This document shows positions 10,836-22,620 of a stretch of DNA of 64,000 nucleotides, one piece after another; position 1 is the stretch's first letter; every line of letters starts with the position of its first letter. A model generated the notes under the pieces. The model had not been told where the DNA came from. It saw only the letters and a program-made list of their open reading frames with translations, and ran no database searches. The position numbers were made by a program, and so were the translations under genes. Source of the DNA: Ctena decussata (Eukaryota; Mollusca; Bivalvia; Lucinida; Lucinidae); NCBI GenBank assembly GCA_963989385.1, contig OZ022500.1, positions 119,143,842-119,207,841 on the forward strand. The letters are read 5' to 3'.

Positions 10836-12120
10836 GACGTATATGGAGCAAGTTTGAATACACTAGCCCTTGCGATTACTTAGAAAGTAAGCTAAACGCC
10901 ACATCTGATATTTTTCTATGTTCAATCAACCGTAAAAATTTAGGCCAAGGTCCGATATGCATCGTTGCTTTCCGGAGATCTTGCCAAGACGTATATATGG
11001 AGCAAGTTTGAAGACTCAAGCCCTTGCGGTTACGTAGAATGTAAAATAAACGCATTAGCTGAGTATTTTTCCTGTATTCAATCGACCGTAAGATTTAGCC
11101 CAAGGCCCGATATGCACTCTGCTTTCCGAAGACCCTGTCCCCCCTCCCCTGCATCCCAAGACGTATCTATGGAACCAGTTTGAAGACTCTAGCCCTTGCG
11201 GTTACTTGAAAACTAACCTAAACGCAACTGGTGAAAATTTTTCTCCGTTCAATCAGCCGTAAAATTGACCCAAAGGCCCGATGTGCATCACTGCTTTCCG
11301 TAGACCTCCCCAAGACGTATCTATGGAGCAAGTTTGAAGACTCTAGCCCATGTGGTTACTTATTAACTAAGCTAAAGGCAACAGGTGATTTTTTCTATGT
11401 TCGCTCAAGCGTAGAATTTAGGAAAAAGCCCGATATGCATCGCTGCTTTCCGTAGATCAACCCAGGATGTATCTATAGAGCAAGTTTGGAGACTAGCCCT
11501 TGTGGTTATTCGAAAGTATCCTGAAAACAACAGGTGAATACTTTTTCTCTGTTCAATTAATCGTAACATTTAGCCGAAGGCACTTTTATGCATCGCTGCT
11601 TTCCATAGGTCTAACCAAGACGTATATATGGAATAAGTTTGAAATATATAGCCCTTGCGGATCGTTAGAAGATAGCAACACCTGAATATTTTTCTTTGTT
11701 CAGTCAACCGTAAAATTTAGCCCAAGGCTCGATATGCATCGCTGCTTTCCACAGATCTTCTCAAGACGTGAAATTTGGGTCAAGACGTTTCCGTGGGCCT
11801 TTCCAAGACTTATCTATGGGGCAAGTTTGAAGACTCTAGCCCTTGCATTACTTTAAATGTAAGCTAAACGCAACAGAAAAAATATTTTTTCTCTCTTCAG
11901 TCAAGCGTGAAATTTAGCCCAAGGCTCTTTATGAACCGCTGCTTTCAGATGATCTTCCCAAGGCGTATATATGGAGCAAGTATGAAGACTCTAGCCGTGC
12001 GGTTACTTATTAACTTAGGTAAACTCAACATTGATTTTTTTAATTCTATGGCCAATCAACCGTGAAAATTTAGGTCAAGGCCCGATATGTATTGCTTCTT
12101 TCCGTATACCTTTGTATGGC
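10836..12120. repeat. Degenerate ~155-bp satellite array (about 8 units)
   Basis: Units begin near 10838, 10986, 11158, 11312, 11464, 11618, 11763/11805 and 11960. Each carries AAGACGTATCTATGGAGCAA, GACTCTAGCCCTTGCGGTTA, TCAACCGTAAAATTTAGCCC and GATATGCATCGCTGCTTTCC blocks. Spacing varies because of small indels. The blocks are collinear with units of the array at 50940-51815, so both arrays descend from one repeat. Confidence 0.9.
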
Positions 12121-12304
12121 CTTAAAGTGCTTCCATACAACATACTTCTGTTCCGTGACGTTGACAGAATATCATTTGGCAAATGGTTAGATCAATTATG
12201 GTTTTACAACCGTTCCAACAGAATTTCAGCAATATCTGTTTACTTTCACATTTCAAAAGGGAAAGAACGTAAGTTTGTGTTATTTTAGGAAGAAAAAAAT
12301 AGTT

Positions 12305-12372
12305 TTGCTTTTTGCGGAATTCGAACTCGGCCCACTAAATTATTAGTTCAGCGTTTAACCAACAGAGTCACA
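12305..12372 (-). repeat. tRNA-like SINE head (sister of 10270-10345)
   Basis: The minus strand reads ACTCTGTTGGTTAAACGCTG... through GGCCGAGTTCGAATTCCGC, with a better preserved B-box than the sister copy. It sits at the end of a ~220-bp direct repeat inside the fold-back element. Confidence 0.5.
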
Positions 12373-12477
12373 TATCAAGTGAAACTTAAGTCACATATCA
12401 GAGTCACATATCAAGTGAAACTTAAATTAAATTATATTATATTTCCTTTTATTTATTTCTAACATTGACTTTTCTCC

Positions 12478-12585
12478 CTCCCGCCCCAGTCCTACACCCC
12501 TACCCCCACTGACACCTCTACTGACTCCTATTGACTGAAATGCTACCTCAAAGGCGCTTTAAATTCCAAAACAACCAACCAGCCG
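12478..12585 (+). mobile_element. 3' part of SINE family S1
   Basis: CTGAAATGCTACCTCAAAGG..CAAAACAACCAACC matches the 3' third of the SINE copies at 23208 and 37336. It is truncated at its 5' side and nested in the fold-back element. Confidence 0.6.
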
Positions 12586-12999
12586 ACAAAATAAGGACAT
12601 TACCTCTTCAATAAAACTGAGTACAAGGGAGGATATTATTGTTGACAAGGGAGGATATCATTGTTCCCAAAGTTGAGCTTATTACAATAACTTCAAAAGT
12701 ATGGACATCGAACGGAAAGACGCACGGACATGCTCCATTTCCAAAATCACTAAATTATTCAGCGGCTGAGGACAATGAAGATTGGACAGATATACACCAA
12801 AACTCTTTAACAAAAACTAAAACTTATAATCATATGTAAAACAAATACTTTTATCATCTGCAAACTAACATTTGATGGTATTATATAGCTGTGTTTCAAA
12901 TTTGGGAAAATGATTTCTCCCTCTTCGATACGTCCCGATGCGTCTGGATACAGCTACTTATACGGCTGCATCTTATCCGAAAGAACTCTATTATTAAGT

Positions 13000-13205
13000 A
13001 GGGTAGCTGAATGACCACCTGTTTGGGAAAAGAACTGCTCATTTGGTTCGCCGTGCGTGTCTTTCGAGTACTTTTAAAAAAGAGTATTTTTGCCATTTTT
13101 TATGCATTCTTCTTTCCCTTTCGGTTTTGAGGGCGAGATGTGGGAATTGATGGTATTTATTCATGATCATTGTCTATATATTTACTTCTAGTGGACAACG
13201 ACTTC
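13000..13205 (+). mobile_element. Diverged Penelope-like tail fragment
   Basis: TAGCTGAATGACCACCTGTTTGGGAAAAGAACTGCTCATTTGG followed later by TATTTACTTCTA parallels the terminal part of the dispersed tail family (GGCCACCTTTTGGGAACAAG..). Similarity is low and boundaries are unclear. Confidence 0.4.
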
Positions 13206-13568
13206 TTGTTCCGAAGACCAGAGAATGGGCTAAGTCATATACATCCTTCTGTTCAGTTATTTTTCTCTGCACAAAGCAACATTAGTATGAACATGGACAA
13301 CGTCTTGACATAGCGTGAGTTTGAAACTCGTCCTCTCCTTATATTGTTCCTTTTAATTATTTTTTTCTTCTTTTTATGTTAAATTGTATTTGGTACTAGA
13401 TTTTGGTAACAGATTTCAGAGCACTGTTCAAGACAGTATATTTATATTTGATTTTCAGGATAATAACTTGTACCACTGGGACGAGAACAAATTTCTCCAG
13501 CTTATTCTTCCTTGTAATATTTTTTTCAAGTGTTACATATTGGTTCTCTGTTCTTATAGGTATAATGT

Positions 13569-13786
13569 TCAGTCAACTCTCGATTACTCAAAGTCGAAAT
13601 GCATCCCAAATTTTTAAATCTCAAAGTAAATTTTCTGGTCCCAGAAAATTTACTTTGAGATATCGGTAGTTTGAGATATCCAGAGTTGAACTGTAAATAA
13701 AAACCGAAAATGTGTCCAAACTAAAATATTTGATTTTAGAGGGACTTTGAGATACAAGTGTTCGAGATATCGGGAGTTGACTGTAT
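13569..13786. mobile_element. MITE with pogo-like TIRs
   Basis: The left end CAGTCAACTCTCGATTACTC and the right end GATATCGGGAGTTGACTG are inverted. The CAGT-start and TCGA/GAGATATC-rich ends resemble Tc1/pogo (Tigger) termini. TA follows the right end; the left flank lacks a clear TA. The interior contains a 20-bp-arm hairpin (13618-13662) built from the same CTCAAAGTAAATTTTCTGG word. Confidence 0.7.
13618..13662. repeat. Near-perfect hairpin, ~20-bp arms
   Basis: TCTCAAAGTAAATTTTCTGG is followed after a 3-base loop (TCC) by CAGAAAATTTACTTTGAGA. It lies inside the pogo-like MITE and is presumably part of its fold. Confidence 0.95.
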
Positions 13787-13969
13787 ATTTGTTTAGTTTT
13801 TAGCCACCATGCACATTTGATTATCAAAGTTTTGTGTTAAAGCTTATTCAGAAAATAACTACTAACGCCTGGGAAATAGAGATATGACCGACGTCAGCAT
13901 TTTCAACAAAACTACACTCTTATACTAAAGCTGTGGATATTCAGTAGGTGTATAGTCAGACCCTTTGAC

Positions 13970-14065
13970 AGTTCGATTTGGCATTGATCCTTTGCCAGTT
14001 CGAGTTAGCGTTGATCCTTTGACAGTTCGAGTTAACATTGATCCTTTGACAGTTCGAGTTAGCAT
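13970..14065. repeat. 27-bp minisatellite, about 4 units
   Basis: Repeats of CTTTGACAGTTCGAGTTAGC plus ATTGATC, with single-base variants (GCCAGTTCG, GATTTGG). Confidence 0.95.
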
Positions 14066-14228
14066 TAATTATTGTTTTAATCAGTAATCGTTTTTTTCTT
14101 CAGATTTAAGAATCTAGAATCTGATAATTTCCTGCCAAGAAAGATATACAGCATTGATTATTGTTTTAATCATCTTAATCATTTTTTCTTCAGATTTAAG
14201 GCTCCAGAATTCCTGTCAGGAAAGATAT
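14063..14228. repeat. ~88-bp tandem duplication
   Basis: GCATTAATTATTGTTTTAAT..TTTTTTCTTCAGATTTAAG..CCTGCCAAGAAAGATAT occurs twice, the second copy starting near 14151 with small deletions. Confidence 0.85.
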
Positions 14229-15395
14229 TTTTTAACAAATTTAGTGAAACGCCTCAAAGAATAAGGACGACAGGAGCGAGACGTTGGCAACATAGTCTCT
14301 TTGAGGATATGTCTAAGTGAGGCGGGGGCGCGGGTGCCTATAAGGCCGTTTTTCTGCCCAAGAGAGCTAATGAATAGCCTATAGTGTCCGCTATACTCAA
14401 CCAATAGTGGTTAAGCTCCGAAAGCGCTACTTTTCGAAAAATGGGATCATTAAAGTGGCTGGGTAAATCAGCGCGAACCAGGAGAGTTAGATTATAAGCT
14501 TTATTTCTCCTTCAAATTTATTGAAGTCATACATACACACCTTTGTAAGTTAAAATAATGTCTTTGGTGAAATATTTTCTCAGTTTCTACCCTTCAAAGT
14601 AAAATTGTTATGACTCATGTATCTCTTTCAGAGAAACTGTCAATTTTCAGTAATTTTGATACTTTGGATTCAATATATTCTATCATTATGTTGACCTTCA
14701 GCTCAAGGTCAAGGTAATTATAGGCATATCAAACATTGATTTTCAAATGGAAACACACATATTTGGTCTGCTGACTGACTGTGTGAAATCTATGATAAAA
14801 CTCTGTTTAGTCTAACCTTGACCTTGACCTTGAAGATGATGTCATGCCCATTTAATCATAACCAGTGCCCTAACTCTTCACACTTCTTAATTTAGGCCAC
14901 TTTGGTCATAAGTTCATATCAATTCAGGAGCTTATGCGTAGATAATGGTCAAAACATGACTTAAATTTTGCCAAAAGAGTCCTTTTAACCGACTTTGCAT
15001 GCACCATTGGTTGGTTCTTCCATTTTAGACTGAGTGCGTCAAACATGTTGAAATTTCCTGTTCACCATGGTGTCAGTGGTCTGCACTTTGTCAATTCGTT
15101 TAAGAGGTACACATTAAATGGAAGTATCTGGTATTTTATGTCTTTATGTCTACCTCCCTTTTCAATTAAGGCTGAATCTTAAAGGAAACACATTGCTGCT
15201 CTTGGAGAGAACTCTTTCCCTTGAGAGAGGACCCATTTTCAAAGGGTTTCCTCACTGGGAAAGCAAGCGAGATGGTGGATAAAAATGGAGGTATACCCAT
15301 TCACCTTAACCTTGGATACAAATGTTTTATGTTTGCTAGATAAATTTTCCGTTCAATGCTGCTTCCATTACTCCATTTTCCTTTCTAATACAACA
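14229..15395. other. Intergenic sequence with traces of CTTGACC-type repeat
   Basis: I recognise no gene. At 14690-14835 there are GACCTTGACCTTGA-type words (AGGTCAAGGTAATT on one side, CTTGACCTTGACCTTGAAG on the other). They resemble units of the E2 array at 18900-19470 but are too diverged to delimit. Confidence 0.4.
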
Positions 15396-15600
15396 GTAGG
15401 GGTCGTGTCTGGTAACTTCGGACAGCGGGTTAATTCGGACATACCATTGCAAACAGTGCAAATCCGGATGAAACGGCTCATCAGGATTTTCATTGTTTGT
15501 CCAGTTATTTTTGTTTTAGTTCCAAACAACTGAAATATAAGGGAAACAATGTCACTGTCCGAATTTACCTGCTGTCCGAATTTACATGACTTGATCCTAT
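15396..15600. mobile_element. Palindromic MITE, family F2 (copy 1)
   Basis: Inverted ends of the type TAGGGTCGGGTAAATTCGGA / TCCGAATTTACCYGACCCTA, with a second internal GTAAATTCGGACAG word on each side. Interior GCAAACAGTG..GGATTTTCA and TTTGGAATAAAA-type words also pair. Copies occur at 39472, 42842 and 61602. The best copy has TA at both edges, as in Tc1/mariner-type insertions. No coding capacity. Confidence 0.85.
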
Positions 15601-16934
15601 TTACCAAAGTAACCTCTGTGATTTGTCAGTTGTGTGACAAATATCAATGACAGTTATTTTCTGACGCCTATTGTAAAGGCAGACAAAATAAATCACCGGA
15701 ACAACCGATTTTTCAGCATTAGTAATTCAACCGAATTGAGCAGCAGACGCTATGTAATGTTCTAATGCAAGATTTATGTCGGCAAAGGCAATAAACTATG
15801 TTGTTCTCGGGTTTAGGCTGTCCTTTCATTGTAGTTGCTGTGTTTCTGGTTCCGTTACAATTTGTTTTATTTCCTGCTTCATCAACGAATAAAACTGGAA
15901 TTGTTTTATTGTATTTACAGACTCCATTAAATGCACCTCGCCCATAGCCGAATACGTGCAGTGAGCATATTATATTGGGCAGTATGTAGTTTTTCACAAC
16001 ACCTGTCCCCCCTCTCCATAAAAAATATAAAAAAATGCTTATACATGTATGAGACATATATCTTTGACGCATGGAAAGTGGCTTTAAAGGAAAACACTTA
16101 CTAAAATATTAATCGAGATGAAAATGTAGATTAAATTGGTGAAAAGATATGAAAAAGGTATGAAACTGGAATTAAAGTAACAAAGATATGAAGGTTTTAA
16201 AAATTCAAAGTGACGGTCATGGGGTCCACTATTCTTTGAAGTTCCCGTCACGTGATACATATTTTAATCTTGAACAAGTGACATATGATGGGTAACACTT
16301 CAAGCAAGAATAATGAAAACGGTTGAATTTGAAAACAGCGTACATCCAGATGAGTCGCCTCATATGTATCTATACCGTTTGCCAGTTAGTTTTTGATTTT
16401 TCAATATGATATAGCTCGACTAAACATTTTTCTTAACTTTTGAAAAAGTATTTTTTTTGCCTTTTGGTGCTTTTAGGGTTTAGTAGTATGTTTCAATTAC
16501 ACTTGCAGTCATTGTTGGTTTATCTGTTTCGCGATTGTCAAGCTGAGTCTCCACTTCGGATTTCTTTGGTGTATTCGTTCCTCCAACCAGATTGCGTGCA
16601 TAACATTCTAAAGCTCTGTTCACCCTGAATCCATGTAGGAATTCTTATGGTAATAACATATCAGTTTAGTATTCATAATAGACCAATAAAGAGGACAACA
16701 TATACATAACTTTATTTCAGTAGTATTATTCTTATTGCTTTTCACACGCATGCTAGTTCCAATTTGAACGATCTTCATTTAGGCTAACAGAAAAAGCCGT
16801 AAACATTATTCCATCCCATGACAATGAAAGTGCTTCGAAGATAAACATGAGTTCACATCATGTCAATTCCAACAATGCGGTATTAATATAAGCAAAGGCT
16901 CTTGTCACATCACCAATCCATCGAAGTGCCCCAA
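15601..16934. other. Unassigned sequence
   Basis: Several short frames occur, the longest on the minus strand at 15719-16072 (117 codons), but none has recognisable motifs or exon-like borders. A short inverted CCCCTCTCC/poly-A context near 16010-16035 is not distinctive. Confidence 0.4.
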
Positions 16935-17065
16935 GCCATGGAACCAACAGTTAGGTCTCGGATTACCTGTATAAATGAGACAGATGATCTGAATATCACA
17001 TGACGAAATTGCCACATTGTTGGAAGGCAGATGATGTTGCTCAAATAAGTAGCTCTAATCAAACG
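16935..17065. repeat. Dispersed repeat, partner at 63478-63595
   Basis: Blocks AATGAGACAGATGATCTGAATATCACATGACGA and TGCCACATTGTTGGA recur, diverged, at 63478-63595. Ends are not defined. Confidence 0.7.
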
Positions 17066-18256
17066 CTTCTATTCTACTGGGTTGACAGAGTTAGAGTTTT
17101 CCATACACCTCAGAAAATTTACTGATTTCTGGCAACGTTTTGTACAATTACAAAGGTCAATACTTCAAACCAAGAATCGTGACTTCATCGTAAAAGAATT
17201 TAATCTATACAGATTCACAAGTTCAAACTTTTGAAATACTTTACTGAGAGTACGGCTGGGTTAATAAATAGCCTCGAAAGCAATCAAGAAATCAAATAGA
17301 AAGTACATTTAGTTCATGAAACTTCAAGGACTCTTTAAACATTCAAAGGTTTGTCTATTGCCTTAATTTTGTTTTTGTTAAACACTTTTTGGCTATAGGC
17401 ACACATGAATAAAAACCTATTATTATATGTAATGATATTAGGATGCGAACTATAAAAATTAAACTACAGTTTACTTAAATAGAAAACGTGAACAGGAACG
17501 GTTTCTTTGAGATTTAGTTTCAGCGAAGAAAGTGCTAAAATGTGAAAGTTATTTAAAAAAGTCTGCAAAAAATTCTTTTACACCATTTGTGCCTAGTATC
17601 ACGTAACAGGGACCTAGGCAAACGGCACAGACCCAAGCACAGCCACAAAACGCGGAGTCTGATCAGGGGCTACACTAGTTGTAAATAGTCTTTAAAAAGT
17701 AAAACTAGCTAGAGATAGCAGTAAGCATGGCTTACTAAATACCCCCGCATTTAGCAATTAGTTTGCTTTGTCATCCAACTTTTACATATACACAGCATTT
17801 AAGTTACATGTTAAAATAAATATATATATACAGCTCATCCTTAAAGTTCTAGCAAGCAAAACTAAAAATATTTATGTCTTCTCTTTTCTTATGCTGGCTC
17901 GATGGCCAAATCAGAAAGAAATCAGAGAAAGAATGACAAAAAAAAATAAATAAATGAATACAAATTCAGAGCAAAACAACAACTGAAATGGACATAACTC
18001 AGAAAAGATGCTTTGGTTTCAAACCTATAACTCAGTAGACATCTATAGACCAATATGTATTCACACACTTAATTTTAAAAATGTCAGAGAAAAAGTTTAG
18101 GCGAAGAAGCGGCAACTCTCTTTTCAATAATCATAAATGGGCATAACTAAGCCAGACAACTCGTCTGGAAAAAGCTGAAAAATATTTGTCATCTGTTGTC
18201 TTCTCCTGTATCAGTGCACCAAACAGGAATAAAATCGAAGCCAAAATAGAAGTGGC

Positions 18257-20351
18257 AGTAAGCATGGCTTCCTAAATACCCCTCGCCTTTAACAGTTAGT
18301 TATGTAACTTTGTCATCTAAGTTTTACGTTTACACAGCATACATGTTATGACAACTACAAGTGCGTATCTATATACCAATATGTGCTCACATACTTAATA
18401 TCAGTCAAAAGGTTTAGGAGAAGTAGCAACAACAATCTTTGTTTTTGAAGACTACAAAGGGGCAAAACAAAGCTGGAAAACCTTTTTTTAGAAAAACTGA
18501 ACAATATGTGTCAACTCATTCATTCTCCAGTATCTATGCAACAAATCTGAGTAAAATGGAAGTGAAAATGGCAAAAAAAACCCCCTTCAAATTAGGGCAA
18601 AACATATAAAAAAGGGGCATTACTCAGGCAAAAAGGGTCAAATTTTTAAATCAAAACCTTAATGCACATCTTCATACCAGTATGTTTTCACCTACTTAAT
18701 TTCAAGAAAATCCGTCAAATGGTCTTGGAGGAGTAGCGATTACAAACTTTTCTTATGAAAACTACGAAGGGACATAACTCAGCAGGAAAATCTTTCCAGA
18801 ACAAGAAGGTTGTCCAGGGACAACTGGTCGAGCCCACTGTTTGCTAAAGTGACCTATGAGTATGTCAAGACTAAGTAACTGCTTCACTCTAGAAAGAAGC
18901 CAAACAAAATCAAGCTAAGCCAGCATATTTCTTTTTTCTCTCTCAAATTTCACAAAGGAAAATAAGTAGAAGTAATGACCCAGACAAGCTAAATTTATTA
19001 CAATTACAATATCTGGCCTTCAAGTGTGACCTTGAACTTGGACCTACCCAAACATATATGTCATTTGACACTTTCACTCATCAAGAAGAACAAATGTGCC
19101 AAATTATTTTGAAATCCATGCATAGATGTAAATGGTAATGACTCGGACAAGCTCAATTTATGACCATTTTATCATTTGACCTTCAAGTGTGACCTTGACT
19201 TTGGACCTCCTTGAACAAATGTTCCAAATGGCACTTCTACTCATCAAGGAGAATAATTGTGCCAAATTATTTTGAAATCCATCTATAAATGTAGAAGCAA
19301 TGGCTCGGAAAAGCTCAATTTATGGCCATTTTATCATTTGACCTTCAAGAGTGACCTTGACCTTGGACTTACCTGAACAAATGTTTCAAATGGCACTTCT
19401 ACTCATCAAGAACAATTGTGCCAAATTATTTGAAAATCCATTCGTAAGTGTAGAAGTTATGGCCCGGACAAATCCGGACAGTCGCACGCACGCACTAATG
19501 CACGCACTTATGCACGCACAAACACCGAACTGTAGTTGTAACAACTATGTCTCGCTCTCGGCAAGCGGGCTCGATAAAAACTGAACAATACGTATCAGTT
19601 CTTTTCTTATGCTGCATCTAGGAACCAAATTTGAATAAAATTGATGCAAAAATGGCAAAAACCCTATAAAATAGGGCCAACAAATTCACAAAGGGGCATA
19701 ACTCAGGCAAAAAGGTGCAGAATTTAAAATCAAAACCCTAATGCACATCTTCATTTCAATATGTGTTCAAATATTTAATTTCAAGAAAATACATCAAACC
19801 ATCTAAGAGGAGTTGCGATAACAAACTTTTTCTACGAAAAATGCAAAGGGACATAACTCAACAATAAAAACCTTCCATGAAAAAATTAAAAATATGTATC
19901 AACTATTTTCTTATGCTGCATTCATGGACAAACTTCAAACAAATCGGAGCAGAAAGTGGCAAAAATCCTATAAAATAGGGCAAAAAAATAAAATAAAAAA
20001 GGGGCATAACTCAGGCACAAAGGGGCAGAATTTAAAATCAAAACCCTAATGTACATCTTCATACCAATATGTGTGTTCACATATATAATTTCAAGAAAAT
20101 CCGTCAAACCATCTAGGAGAAATTGCGGTAACAATTTTTTTCCACGAAAAATACAAAGAGGCATAACTCCGCAATAAAAACCTTCCAGGAAAAACTGAAA
20201 AATACAAATCAACCTTTTTTCTTATCCATGGATTAAATTTGAAACAAGTCGGAGAAAATTTAATGTGTTGCGGACGGACAGAAAGACGGACGGAAACACA
20301 AAGTCAAAACAGTATACCCCCCTCAAACATAGTTTGCGCGGGGTATAATGA
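18257..20351 (+). mobile_element. Tandem-array element E1b nested in E1a
   Basis: A second 5' hairpin, AGTAAGCATGGCTTCCT (18257-18273), is followed by AAATACCCCTCGC. Units of the E1 type follow, then an ACGG-type tract (20271-20293) and a 3' hairpin (20313-20347, TATACCCCCC...GCGGGGTATA) whose outer strand is the inverse of the 5' word. Flanks (GAAGTGGC left, AAAAATCCTATGT right) join into a normal E1 unit, so E1b inserted into E1a. It carries E2 at 18800-19575. Confidence 0.7.
18800..19575 (+). mobile_element. Tandem-array element E2 nested in E1b
   Basis: Starts AACAAGAAGG with hairpin GTTGTCCAGGGACAAC (18809-18824), then TIR word TCGAGCCC (18828-18835). The core has three to four ~150-bp units with TTGACCTTCAAGTGTGACCT, GCACTTCTACTCATCAAG and CCAAATTATTTTGAAATCCA. 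It ends in an ACGC-rich tract (19481-19523) and a short hairpin ending GGGCTCGA (19567-19574). Removing 18800-19575 restores CTTTCCAG|AAAAACTGAACAAT, matching neighbouring E1 units, so the borders are well supported and there is no target duplication. Confidence 0.8.
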
Positions 20352-20406
20352 CCAAAAATCCTATGTAAAAAGGGCATCAATTATTAAAAAGGGGCATAAC
20401 TCATGC

Positions 20407-21695
20407 AATAAAAGGCCATCGGCCAAGTGTCACCCGACGTTTGAAATGTGTCAGAAACTGCAGCCCTTTATTCCGTTTCAGAGTAACTGTATGGCCAAAA
20501 CCAGAAAATATGTGTACAACAGAATCTGGTAAGGAAATAATAATTGAAGCATAAGCAAAGACATATACCCAATTACTGGGCCTCTATGAGGTTACAAAAT
20601 ACTTAAGTTCAGGGCTGGACGTATGTGTGTAAAATCAGGTTTAGGCCCTTACAGAATGCCTAAACATCAAGACCATATACCCAATAACTAAATAACAAGG
20701 GCCATAATCCTCCTAATATGAATCTGATGAAAAATGAACATTGCATTTATGAAGATTCAGCCCATTAATATGAATAGTTCTTGAGGTATCCTTTTACCTT
20801 TAAGTGAATGTCTATTATCTATGAAAGGGGAATAACTCTGTCACTAATAAATTTAGCATATCCTAACAATAATCAGAATACTCAATTTCCTAACAATAAT
20901 CAGAATACTCAATTTACCAAATGCTAATAGCATACTAAAATTCAGCTCTCTTGGTCAAACGGTTCAAAAGTTGCAAAATTGCCAAAAACCATAAAGGGCC
21001 ATAACTTTGTGAAATATTGGGCAATTGAAATTCCAAAATCACATGCACATCTTCAGATCATGATGAAACATTCTGCACAATTTCAAGTTGATCTGATAAA
21101 AGATGTGGCAGGAGTTGCGGGGACAAGGTCTGAGTCAGCAAGGGCCGTAACTCCATCAAAAATGGCCGAAACAAAAATCAAAAATCACATGCACATCTTC
21201 ATATAAGAATACAATCTGTCAAATTTCAAATCAATCCGATGAGAGATGTAGGAGGAGTTGCGGGGACAAGATTTCGGATGGACAGAAAATGCCAAACACG
21301 ACAAAGGGCCATAACTTTGTAAAATATAGGGCAATTGAAATTCCAAAATCACATGCACATCTTCAGATCATGATGAAACATTTTGCAAAATTTCAAGTCA
21401 ATTTGATAAAAGATGTGGCAGAAGTTGCGGGGACAAGGTCTGAGTCAGCAAGGGCCGTAACTCCATCAAAAATGGCCGAAACAAAAATCAAAAACCACAT
21501 GCACATCTTCATATCATAAGGATACAATCTGTAAAATTTCAAATCAATCCGATGAAAGACGTAGGAGGAGTTGCGGGGACAAGATTTCGGACGGACGGAC
21601 GGACGGAAGGACGGATGGACGGACGGACGGACGGACTGACACACGGACGGACGAGGGTCATTTCTATAGTCCCCCTCCGCCTACGTCGGGTGACA
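20407..21695 (+). mobile_element. Tandem-array element E3 nested in E1a
   Basis: Starts AATAAAAGG with hairpin GGCCATCGGCC (20414-20424) and TIR word TGTCACCCGACG (20428-20439). Two ~308-bp units (about 20985 and 21293) follow, with AAAGGGCCATAACTTTGT and AAGGGCCGTAACTCCATCAA blocks. Then come a long GGAC microsatellite (21589-21653) and the 3' end CGTCGGGTGACA (21684-21695), the exact inverse of the 5' TIR. The flanks rejoin as CATAACTCATGC|AAAAAGGG, as in other E1 units. No duplication flanks it. Confidence 0.8.
21589..21653. repeat. (GGAC)n microsatellite in E3
   Basis: About 16 GGAC-type tetramers with GGAAGGACGGAT and ACTGACACA interruptions, placed just before the E3 3' end. Confidence 0.95.
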
Positions 21696-22620
21696 AAAAG
21701 GGATGGTAATTAAAATTATAACCTTAATGCACATCTTCATATCAATATTTATTCATATACTAAATTTCAAGAAAATCTGTCAAACAGTATTGGAGGAGTA
21801 GCGATAACAATTTTTATACGAAAAATTTCAAAGGGGAATAACCCAGCAGGCAAATGCTTCCGGGAAAAACTGGAGAACACGTGTCAACTATTATCTTATG
21901 ACATTTTAAAATTTGAATAATATCAAATACAAAAAAGACTTTAAAAAAAACCCAGAAAGGGCAAAACATGTAAAAAGGGGGCATAACGCAGGCATGATGG
22001 CTCAGATTTCAAAATGGAAACCTTAATGCACATTTTCATACCAATATGTATTCACATACTTAATTTCAAGAACATCGGTCAAGCGGTCTAGGAGGAGTTG
22101 CGATAACAATTTTTTTTTTACAAAAAATATAAATGGGGCATATCTCAGCAGGCAAATGTTCCGGGAAAAACTGGAAAACATGTGTCAACTATTTTCCTAT
22201 CTTGCATCTATGAACCAAATTTTAGTACAATTAAAGCAAACATGACTAAAATAAACCCTAAAATTAGGGCAAAACAATGTCAAAAAGGGGGATAACTCAG
22301 GCAAGAGGGGTCAGATTTCAAAAAGAAAACCTTAATGCACATCTTCATACCAATATGTGTTCACATACTTAATTTCAAGAACATTGGTCAAGCAGTCTAG
22401 AAGGAGTTGCGATAACAAACTTTCTTTATAAACAATATAAAGGGGCATAACTCAGCATTAATACTCATCTGCGGAAATCTGAAAAATACGTATCAACTCT
22501 TTTTACATGCTGCATCCGTGGACAAAATTTGAAACAAATCGGAGAAAGTTTAATGTGTTGCGGACGGGCGGAATGACGGATGGAAGGACAACATAAAACA
22601 GTATATGGCAAATTTGATAA

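Larger units (their letters stand above)
9770..12995. mobile_element. 3.2-kb fold-back element with ~330-bp inverted arms
   Basis: The left arm (about 9770-10112) is the reverse complement, roughly 90% identical by eye, of the right arm (about 12660-12995). Matching landmarks are AGTTCTTTCGGATAAGACGC / complement at 12970-12989, TACGTCCCGATGCGTC, the TGCAAACTAACATTTGATGG complement, and GACGCACGGACATG. The interior holds ~220-bp direct repeats with tRNA-like ends (10110-10345 and 12135-12372), a satellite array (10836-12120) and a partial SINE (12478-12585). No transposase is seen. It reads as a fold-back DNA element or a large composite. Confidence 0.8.
17720..22620 (+). mobile_element. Tandem-array element E1a (outer, interrupted)
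   Basis: The 5' end is hairpin AGTAAGCATGGCTTACT (17720-17736) followed by the terminal-repeat word AAATACCCCCGC. The body is a degenerate ~330-bp unit with landmarks AATGCACATCTTCATACCAA, CATACTTAATTTCAAGAAAA, GGAGGAGTTGCGATAACAAA and AAAGGGGCATAACTCAG. It continues after two insertions and ends with a GGACGGGCGGAATGACGGATGG tract near 22559-22595; the 3' hairpin is not clearly preserved. It is interrupted by E1b (18257-20351) and E3 (20407-21695). No protein is encoded. The arrangement resembles bivalve pearl / Helentron-associated elements. Confidence 0.7.

Noticed and set aside
15719..16072. 117-codon minus-strand frame as a secreted or membrane protein
   Set aside because: No signal-peptide-like start, domain motif or exon borders; consistent with chance.
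21393..21644. Serine/arginine/proline-rich frame on the minus strand
   Set aside because: Translation of the GGAC microsatellite in element E3.
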